Positions 1 through 6,423 of a stretch of DNA of 9,100 nucleotides are shown one piece after another. Below the pieces are notes generated by a model. It was not told where the DNA came from, did no database searches, and saw nothing but the letters and a program-made list of their open reading frames with translations. How positions within the stretch are numbered: position 1 is the stretch's first letter; every line of letters begins with the position of its first letter. The position numbers and the translations under genes are program-made. The stretch is from CAZMOK01 sp964567785 (GTDB lineage: Bacteria; Bacteroidota; Bacteroidia; Bacteroidales; JAGOPY01), in contig CAZMOK010000091.1 of the NCBI GenBank assembly GCA_964567785.1, positions 1 through 9,100 of the forward strand, written 5' to 3'.

Positions 1-176
1 CGGTATGGTCAGGTTTTGGCATGCACGGAGGTTACTTGTGAAAGGTACGATTTTTCAGGAAATTATCTGCCTGACTTGACTTTTCTTACCAAAATTTGTG
101 TTTTTTATCTCCCTTACAACCATTCAGGCGCATAAAAGACCTACTTTATAAACCAATCAATGTAAAAAACTATACC
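1..176. other. Non-coding lead-in upstream of the first secreted protein
   Basis: No gene is supported here. The stretch just before the ATG at 177 is A-rich with no Shine-Dalgarno match, as is common in Bacteroidota. The only promoter-like string is AAAATTTG at 91-98, one base off the phylum's -7 consensus TAnnTTTG, but no TTTG lies 19-21 bp upstream of it, so I do not call a promoter. The reading frame of the downstream gene stays open back to a TTG at 96, but the extra residues would sit in front of a clear signal peptide. Confidence 0.5.
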
Positions 177-1910
177 ATGAAACATTTAGTACTTTCAATT
201 ATGGTTCTCTTAGGAGGCCAGCACATATTAGCCCAGGAGGCAATACGGTATTACGACATGGCTCCTGATGCGGGCAAGAATAATTTTATACAGGAGAACC
301 GTGATCAATGGGAAACTATTTTTAACATTCCATTCCCCTCAGGAAACACCTATACCTCTACTGCAGCGGAGAGCGACGGTGATCATATTTATGTGACAGG
401 CTGGAAAGCTGATTTTATCAGGAAATACACGATGCAGGGAGTTATGGTTGACTCATTTCAAATGATAGGAGCCGACAGCCTGTTACGGGACCTGGCTTAC
501 GATGGCCAGCATTACTATGGTGCTATACCTACTTTACCCGGTAAGATTCTGGTTCTGGATTTCAGCAATCAAATCTGTGTTGATACCATTCTGTTGCCTT
601 TTGCCTCGAGGTCGCTGGCATACAATGATGATGATTCATTGTTCTACTCAAATAACTGGAGTACAGATATCATGGTTTTCAACCGTGATGGAATGGTTGT
701 AGACACCCTCCGGGTAGATGGTATTTTTGGCAGTTATTATGGGTTTGCCTACGACAACTGGTCTGATGGCGGGCCATATCTCTGGGGATTTAGCCAGGAA
801 GGTGAGAGTAATGCAACCCTTGTCCAATTATCGTTGCCTTCGGGACAAGAGACGGGGTTTTATATGGAACTTGGATATCTTGGCACAGGTACTTTGGCTG
901 GCGGACTGTTTAGCTATCCTGATTACGACAGTAACAGGGCAGTTATTGGCGGGGTGATGCAAAACAATTTCATGTTCGGGCTTGAACTGGCACCCATTCC
1001 ATCACCCCCACTGGCCTTCGAGGTTGGAGGAAGCGTAAGTACAGGGAGCACCAGCCTGGACGGAGGTACAATTGATCTCTATAAAATGGAGGACAATATG
1101 GTTTTGGAAAAGCTTACCTCGGAAATTGATCAATCGGGAAATTATCTCTTTCCTGAAGTCTATGAAGGAGAGTATTTGCTTCATGCAAGAGCCGGCTCAA
1201 CTTCCGCATTTTTTGAAAGCCACGCTCCGACCTACCGGGAAGGCAATATACACTGGGAGGATGAGACTCCTTCTCTGTTCACTTCCAACAGCTATAACAA
1301 TGACATCGAATTGGCAGAAATGGCTGACATGAATAGTGGAATCGGACAGGTAAGCGGTCAGGTATTTGATCTGAGTGATCTTACAGGAGATCCTGTACAA
1401 GATGCCCAGGTAATGCTTCTTACTATGGATGATGAATGCTTTGCTTTTACTTACACTGATGAAGAGGGTATGTTCTCATTCAGTGAAATTGGTCTGGATA
1501 GTTACAGCCTGCTGGTGGAGATGCCCGGTAAGTTGATGGAACCTTACCCTTTTACCCTCACAGAGCCGGAACCCGGATTAACCGGGCTGATACTTTATAT
1601 TACAGAGGGTTCGATAATGGTTGGGACAGAAGAAGAATTGTCTGCTAACGTCAGGCATGTGGGGAATTTCTATCCAAATCCCTCAAACAATCAGGCAAAG
1701 CTAGAAATTGTACTTGATGAGGCCAGCATACTGAAGCTTGAGGTTTTTAACACATCAATTCAATTAATTCATGATCAAACACTATATCTTACCGAAGGCA
1801 ATCATACGGTCAGGCTGGATATGGTGGACTATATCCCGGGGTTATATTATGTATTGATAAGATTTGATGATAAGTATACCGTTACGCGCAAGTTTCTGAA
1901 AGTTCAATAG
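177..1910 (+). CDS. Secreted modular protein with T9SS type A sorting domain
   Basis: This 577-residue protein is probably exported through Sec and then across the outer membrane by the type IX system, to be released or attached to the cell surface. I chose the ATG at 177 because it opens directly into a signal peptide (MKHLVLSIMVLLGGQHILAQ, cleavage likely near residue 20). An upstream TTG at 96 would bury that signal. Residues ~50-275 contain loosely repeated beta-strand segments (LAYDG, LAYNDD, FAYDN followed by GKILVLDF, DIMVFN) that suggest a propeller. Residues ~281-385 and ~390-475 are two carboxypeptidase-regulatory/Cna-B-like sandwiches (SGNYLFPEVYEGEYLL; EGMFSFSEIGLDSYSLLV). Residues ~494-577 are the sorting domain: FYPNPS, a GNH turn, then PGLYYVLI and a TRKFLKVQ end. 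No catalytic motif is visible, so the specific role is unknown; a structural or binding role is likely. A hairpin downstream suggests a separate transcript from the regulator that follows. Confidence 0.9.
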   Translation: MKHLVLSIMVLLGGQHILAQEAIRYYDMAPDAGKNNFIQENRDQWETIFNIPFPSGNTYTSTAAESDGDHIYVTGWKADFIRKYTMQGVMVDSFQMIGADSLLRDLAYDGQHYYGAIPTLPGKILVLDFSNQICVDTILLPFASRSLAYNDDDSLFYSNNWSTDIMVFNRDGMVVDTLRVDGIFGSYYGFAYDNWSDGGPYLWGFSQEGESNATLVQLSLPSGQETGFYMELGYLGTGTLAGGLFSYPDYDSNRAVIGGVMQNNFMFGLELAPIPSPPLAFEVGGSVSTGSTSLDGGTIDLYKMEDNMVLEKLTSEIDQSGNYLFPEVYEGEYLLHARAGSTSAFFESHAPTYREGNIHWEDETPSLFTSNSYNNDIELAEMADMNSGIGQVSGQVFDLSDLTGDPVQDAQVMLLTMDDECFAFTYTDEEGMFSFSEIGLDSYSLLVEMPGKLMEPYPFTLTEPEPGLTGLILYITEGSIMVGTEEELSANVRHVGNFYPNPSNNQAKLEIVLDEASILKLEVFNTSIQLIHDQTLYLTEGNHTVRLDMVDYIPGLYYVLIRFDDKYTVTRKFLKVQ

Positions 1911-1927
1911 CTTTTTATCAATCTATT

Positions 1928-1963
1928 AAGTGCCTCACTTGCCTTGTGTAGAGTGGGGCACTT
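1928..1963 (+). terminator. Hairpin terminator candidate after the T9SS protein gene
   Basis: AAGTGCCTCACT (1928-1939) pairs over its full 12 bp with AGTGGGGCACTT (1952-1963), with a single T-G wobble and a 12-nt loop. It begins 17 bp after the stop codon. Only TTT follows, so the U-tract is poor and strict intrinsic termination is uncertain. Position and stem length still make it the best transcript end between the first two genes. Confidence 0.6.
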
Positions 1964-2185
1964 TACGTATAGATCTATCCTGGCAGATTTGAGATTATCA
2001 GATTGGTACCTGACAATTATCCAAAGCACAGGCATATGCCCTTAGGGCAGCCATGGGGGGCTCTGGTCATGAATTATCCTGTCGACAGAAGCTCCTTTGT
2101 AAAGTATTATTTCAGGTATTATTACTGATCTATTATTTTGCCTATTTTGGTTTACTTTTTAGGAAAAGAACTATAGTTGGTGAAT
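1964..2185. other. Intergenic spacer upstream of the HTCS gene, with small dyads
   Basis: No gene is supported. The spacer holds three short symmetric elements: GGCATATGCC (2031-2040), the overlapping GCCCTTAGGGC (2038-2048) and AACTATAGTT (2169-2178). A weak promoter guess is TTTC at 2110-2113, 19 bp before TTATTTTG at 2133-2140. Each is one base from the Bacteroidota consensus (TTTG, then TAnnTTTG). The region turns very T-rich from about 2101. A regulator promoter is expected here, but none is convincing. Confidence 0.4.
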
Positions 2186-5100
2186 ATGCTCTTCATGGGA
2201 AGGATGAGGATTTGTCTGCTTTCAGTGTTCCTGCTCGCAAGGCTTTGGAGTTATGGCCAGGAATTGGTTAAGCCTGCTTCAGAATCTCCATCTTTCACCA
2301 CCCTCCACATTACAAAGGCCGATGGCCTTCCCTCCTCAGTAATAACAGCCATTACGATCGATGATGACGGCTTTATCTGGATGGCCACCCCGAGGGGCTT
2401 TTGCCGGTGGGATGGTTTCAGCACTGTTACCTATCAAAAAGATGAAAACGAAGAGAACACGTTACTTGCCAATGCCATTCCGCGCAACGGTTTCACGTGG
2501 GATAAATTCCGGAAGAGACTCATAATTGGCACTACTGAAGGCCTCAGCATTTTCGACCCGGTATCAGGAAACTATCTGAGTTATCCTGTTGATCCTGGCA
2601 CAGAACATTCCATACAGGCGCCTGTAAATGTTGTTTTCAACGACCGGCAGGGCAACCTCTGGATTGGCACCGACAGAGGATTCAGCCGTTTTTCAGATGA
2701 AGGGGGGACTTTTAAGAACTATACCTTCCAGGGCGACCTTCCCGAAGGGATCCTCCTTGAAAGAAGGAGCATCAATAAAATATTTGACATTGAGCAGGAT
2801 CCGGAAAATGAAGATATCCTGTGGCTGGCTACACTGGCCGGGCTATTAAGATTTGACAAAGCCAGCGAAAACCTACAATGGTATTACTACGACGATCCGC
2901 AATACATGAGGGAACTCAACCAGTTCAATATGCTGGTGCCATGCCCGAATGGAAAACTTTGTCTCGGTACCTGGAATTTTGATATGCTGGTATTCGACAC
3001 CCAAAAAGGTGCGTTTGTAAAACGCTACGGCCAATATGCCAATGGTAAATACAGGACCGAAGAAAGGATCACACCCTATTTCCCTCATTCATCGGGGGGT
3101 GTCTGGGTTTCATCCCTTGATGGCCTTGGTGTGCTGGATTTTGAATCCGGGGAGATCACAAGCTACTTTTCCATCAGGAACAGCAGAGGACACCGGCTGG
3201 CACCGGAACTCTTCCTGGTGGATGGGGAGAACTTCTGGCTCGGATCAGAAAATGGAGCGTTTGTCTTGCAGCATGGGAAACAACCTGTTACCAATCACTT
3301 TTTCACTCCTTTGGACGAGAATCACTGGTACCTTACACGGGCGATGTTTGAGATCCCCGGATCTAGCCTGCTGTTACTTGGCTATGGAAGGGGGGAGGGT
3401 TTGCACATGTTTGACAAAAGGACCGGACGTTTCGGGGTGATCTCATTCCCAAAGCAAAATTTATCAGAGTACATTGTTGCAGGTTTTGAAAGAATAAGTG
3501 CCGATACAATCCTCTTTTTAACCTCGGATGAAATCTATGCCTATAGCCCTGCCGATAATCAAATAGAGGCCCTGAATGTGACTTTCGGGAGTTTCCCCTC
3601 ATTGAATGACATCAAACGGGATCGTAAAGGGGATCTGTGGATCGCATCTGCGAACCATGGCCTGCAAAAATTTGATCTTAATACAAGAGAACTTGTAGTT
3701 GTAGATCAATTGTACCAGTATTTCAAATCGAAGGATGAACTGCCGCAGATCACAGAACTGGCCATCGACAATATCAACCATATCTGGTTTAGGCGAAACG
3801 GCGGATCTTATGGGTTTTATGACCCGGAAAGCAAACGGGCCCGCTATTTTGACGCTGCAGAAAAGGCATATGATCTCACCTGCTTCAGCCAGATATATGA
3901 TGATACACTCTGGGCGGGCACGGCACAGAACGGCATCGGTTTTATCGATACGAAACAGCCCGAAGCAGGGGTAAGCATCCTTCACAGCAAAGGTTCGCTT
4001 CCCGTAAGGAGTATTTCAGACCTGGTGACCGACCGTTCCGGGTACCTCTGGTGCCTCACGGAATCCGGTCTTTTGCAAATACAGAGATCGAGTGGAAGGA
4101 TGCAGTTGTTTGACGAAAACTATGGGGTGGCAGTGACCGATTCGTGGACGGGAAAAAGCAATTTACTGCCCGGCAAGCTCCTCCTGCTCAATGATGGCCA
4201 CATTGTCATCGGTTACCGCCATGGCACAGGTATCTTCCATCCTGACAGCATGAAGATCACCTTCACCATTCCACAGCCCTACCTGAACAGCATTGAGGTG
4301 AATGGAGAGGAAATTGATTTCGAACCCGGCAGGAAACTGGTGCTTGCCTCCAACCAGAATAACCTTTCATTCTCCTACTCGGCCCATGACCTGTACCAGA
4401 GCGGAATAGAACTGAGACATATGCTGGAAGGTGCCGATCAAAGCTGGCAGGAGCCCAATCAGGAAGGGTCAACATTTTATCCCAACCTGGTACCCGGAAG
4501 ATACAAGCTTCAGATGCAGGTGTTAAAATCATCGGGCGGTCAGGAAACCAGGGGTTTCAGCCTGGATATCAGAATACTGCAGCCATGGTGGCAGTCCACT
4601 GCCGCCTATCTTCTCTACGTGGTCCTGGCAATCTCTTTTATCCTTGCCGCATACAGGCTCCTGCTACGGCGGCAACTGGTCAGGAGGGAGACACAGCGGC
4701 TTCGTGAGCTCGACGAACTGAAAACAAGGCTGTATGCCAATATTACCCATGAATTCAGGACACCGATCACCGTGATCATGGGGGTGGCCGATGACCTCGC
4801 AGGAGAAACAGGCACACTTGACAAGGAGAATTTCCAGAAAAAACTGGAGGCAATCAAACGCAATGGACACAGCCTCCTTCACCTTGTGAACCAAATGCTC
4901 GACCTGGCGAAACTGGAAGATGGAAACCTGAAGCCCAAACCCATACAGAGCAATGTTGTTGCCTGGCTGCAGTATATTGTAGAAAGCCATAACTCTATGG
5001 CAGAGGCAAAAGGGGTCAGTCTGACCTTTTACTCGGAAAGCCCCTACCTTCTAATGGATTATGACCCAGAGCAGTTGTCGAAAGTGATCTCGAACCTTCT

Positions 5101-6268
5101 GACCAATGCCATAAAATTCACGGAAAGCAAAGGCAAGGTAATCTTCCATGTGCGGCATGATGCAGTTGATGGGAAGCTTTGCATCAAAGTGAGGGATACA
5201 GGAATTGGCATCCCTGAAGCTGAAAAAGAGCGCATCTTCGACCGTTTTTACCAGGTGGAAGCCGATAAGAGGAACCATCAAAGCGGGACCGGTATCGGTC
5301 TCGCCCTTTCAAAAGAGATTGTTGAGATGCTGAACGGGACCATCCGCGTTGAGAGCGAGCAGGGGAAAGGGAGCGAATTCATGATCCGGCTTCCGGTTAC
5401 AAATGAGGCCCCTTTTGTGAGGGACCAGGCTTATTCATTTGACAGGGGCCACTTGAAAAAAGGCAAAGATGGCCAGGATGAAGATGACTCTGACTGGACA
5501 GTACCGCAGGACGAAGGGAACCCGCTGGTGCTGATTGCGGAAGATAACCGGGATGTGGCCGGTTATATCCGGGATTCCATCAGGTCACATTACAAAGTGC
5601 AATGGGCAGCCGACGGTATAAAAGCCATCGAAATGGCAACAGAGCAGATCCCTGACCTGGTCATCACCGATGTGATGATGCCGGGCATGAATGGTTTTGA
5701 GGTCTGCAATATCCTTAAAACAGATCAGCGTACCGACCATATCCCGGTGATCATGCTTACCGCCAAAGCTACTGATGTCGACCGGATTGCAGGTTACGAG
5801 AAGGGGGCAGATGCATACCTTACCAAACCCTTTGACAAAAAGGAATTAATGGTCCGCATCAAACAGTTGCTGAAGCTCCGCAAGCAGTTGCAGGCGAAAT
5901 ACAGTAAATTGGAATTGGTGGGGCATCATCATGAACAACCACTTCCGCCCGAAGAGCAGTTTGTTTTTAAGGCAACTCAGATTGTAGAGAACAATATAGA
6001 TAAATCCATGTTCAATGCCTCCAACCTGGCACGGGAAATCTTCCTGGGAGAGAGCCAGTTGTACCGGAAACTCAAAGCCATTACCGGTAAATCCACTGCC
6101 CTGTTTATCCGGTCGGTGAGACTCAGAAAGGCAAAACATTTGCTGCTGACGACCAACCAGTCGGTTTCTGAAATTGCCTACCAGGTGGGGTTCAATGACC
6201 CGGCCTGGTTCAGCAGGGTGTTCAAGGAGGAATACGGCATATCCCCTTCGGAATCACGGAAGGTGTGA
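2186..6268 (+). CDS. Hybrid two-component system regulator (HTCS): sensor kinase/receiver/AraC fusion
   Basis: One 1360-residue protein combines sensing, phosphotransfer and DNA binding. ATG 2186 gives a signal-like N-terminus ending near SYGQ; ATGs at 2195 and 2204 are equally plausible, and TTG 2177 is less likely. Residues ~42-715 are a periplasmic Reg_prop propeller sensor with blade motifs such as GFIWMATPRG, GNLWIGTDRG, GDLWIASANHG and GYLWCLTESG. A Y_Y_Y domain covers ~722-797 and one transmembrane helix ~804-824. The kinase has HisKA motif ITHEFRTP with phospho-acceptor His855, N-box SNLLTNAIKFT (Asn970, Asn974), G1 box DTGIGIP (Asp1004) and G2 box GTGIGL (~1034). The receiver has acidic Glu1119-Asp1120, phospho-acceptor Asp1162 in VITDVMMPG and Lys1214. 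The AraC-type helix-turn-helix pair fills ~1275-1360. Length and order match the HTCS family, which usually controls glycan-utilisation genes; none is visible here. Nothing is broken or missing. The ligand and targets cannot be read from sequence. Confidence 0.97.
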   Translation: MLFMGRMRICLLSVFLLARLWSYGQELVKPASESPSFTTLHITKADGLPSSVITAITIDDDGFIWMATPRGFCRWDGFSTVTYQKDENEENTLLANAIPRNGFTWDKFRKRLIIGTTEGLSIFDPVSGNYLSYPVDPGTEHSIQAPVNVVFNDRQGNLWIGTDRGFSRFSDEGGTFKNYTFQGDLPEGILLERRSINKIFDIEQDPENEDILWLATLAGLLRFDKASENLQWYYYDDPQYMRELNQFNMLVPCPNGKLCLGTWNFDMLVFDTQKGAFVKRYGQYANGKYRTEERITPYFPHSSGGVWVSSLDGLGVLDFESGEITSYFSIRNSRGHRLAPELFLVDGENFWLGSENGAFVLQHGKQPVTNHFFTPLDENHWYLTRAMFEIPGSSLLLLGYGRGEGLHMFDKRTGRFGVISFPKQNLSEYIVAGFERISADTILFLTSDEIYAYSPADNQIEALNVTFGSFPSLNDIKRDRKGDLWIASANHGLQKFDLNTRELVVVDQLYQYFKSKDELPQITELAIDNINHIWFRRNGGSYGFYDPESKRARYFDAAEKAYDLTCFSQIYDDTLWAGTAQNGIGFIDTKQPEAGVSILHSKGSLPVRSISDLVTDRSGYLWCLTESGLLQIQRSSGRMQLFDENYGVAVTDSWTGKSNLLPGKLLLLNDGHIVIGYRHGTGIFHPDSMKITFTIPQPYLNSIEVNGEEIDFEPGRKLVLASNQNNLSFSYSAHDLYQSGIELRHMLEGADQSWQEPNQEGSTFYPNLVPGRYKLQMQVLKSSGGQETRGFSLDIRILQPWWQSTAAYLLYVVLAISFILAAYRLLLRRQLVRRETQRLRELDELKTRLYANITHEFRTPITVIMGVADDLAGETGTLDKENFQKKLEAIKRNGHSLLHLVNQMLDLAKLEDGNLKPKPIQSNVVAWLQYIVESHNSMAEAKGVSLTFYSESPYLLMDYDPEQLSKVISNLLTNAIKFTESKGKVIFHVRHDAVDGKLCIKVRDTGIGIPEAEKERIFDRFYQVEADKRNHQSGTGIGLALSKEIVEMLNGTIRVESEQGKGSEFMIRLPVTNEAPFVRDQAYSFDRGHLKKGKDGQDEDDSDWTVPQDEGNPLVLIAEDNRDVAGYIRDSIRSHYKVQWAADGIKAIEMATEQIPDLVITDVMMPGMNGFEVCNILKTDQRTDHIPVIMLTAKATDVDRIAGYEKGADAYLTKPFDKKELMVRIKQLLKLRKQLQAKYSKLELVGHHHEQPLPPEEQFVFKATQIVENNIDKSMFNASNLAREIFLGESQLYRKLKAITGKSTALFIRSVRLRKAKHLLLTTNQSVSEIAYQVGFNDPAWFSRVFKEEYGISPSESRKV

Positions 6269-6342
6269 TTCAACCTTTTCATCGATCAAACCATTTCCCA
6301 ACTATGGCCTGAGGGCCTTAAAACTGCCTGGAAGGAGCCACT

Positions 6343-6384
6343 TTGCATAAATAGTGCAAGGGCTTGCAAGAATAGCACAAGGCC
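6343..6384. promoter_or_regulatory. Tandem 21-bp imperfect direct repeat, candidate AraC/HTCS operator
   Basis: Two copies lie exactly end to end at 6343-6363 and 6364-6384, identical at 16 of 21 positions. Their 17-bp cores are TTGCATAAATAGTGCAA and TTGCAAGAATAGCACAA, each followed by a 4-bp G/C spacer (GGGC, GGCC). Direct 17-bp half-sites with a 4-bp gap are the known arrangement of araI1/araI2 bound by E. coli AraC. The repeat lies just after an AraC-domain regulator gene and just before a possible -7 element of the next gene. Binding by the neighbouring HTCS is inference. Confidence 0.45.
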
Positions 6385-6401
6385 GTTAATCCGGGTGCCG
6401 G

Positions 6402-6409
6402 TAATTTAG
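6402..6409 (+). promoter_or_regulatory. Possible Bacteroidota -7 element for the fibre protein gene
   Basis: TAATTTAG differs by one base from the phylum consensus TAnnTTTG. No TTTG (-33) lies 19-21 bp upstream; that place is taken by the end of the 21-bp direct repeat, as would fit a promoter that needs an activator. The implied leader would be very short, about 10 nt before the ATG at 6422 or 6428. An overlapping alternative is CAAATTTG at 6413-6420, also one base off. Confidence 0.25.
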
Positions 6410-6423
6410 ATTCAAATTTGAAT
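6410..6423. repeat. Perfect 14-bp palindrome at the fibre gene start
   Basis: ATTCAAATTTGAAT is its own reverse complement over 14 bp and includes the first two bases of the ATG at 6422. It could be an operator, a small mRNA hairpin at the start site, or chance: a 14-bp palindrome is expected roughly once in a window of this size, and the stretch is AT-rich. Confidence 0.4.

Noticed and set aside
96..176. TTG-initiated 27-residue extension of the first gene
   Set aside because: It would place a polar, basic stretch before an obvious signal peptide that starts at the ATG at 177.
2053..2271. 72-residue + strand frame with a hydrophobic stretch before the HTCS gene
   Set aside because: It overlaps the HTCS signal peptide region in another frame and its tail is a frame-shifted reading of that gene; the hydrophobic part comes from T-rich intergenic DNA.
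3599..3985. 128-residue minus-strand frame inside the HTCS gene
   Set aside because: It is antisense to intact propeller-coding sequence, with no family resemblance and no start context.
6306..6317. GGCC-TGAG-GGCC hairpin as the HTCS terminator
   Set aside because: The stem is only 4 bp and no T-tract follows; no clear terminator is visible after the HTCS gene, so read-through into the fibre gene is possible.
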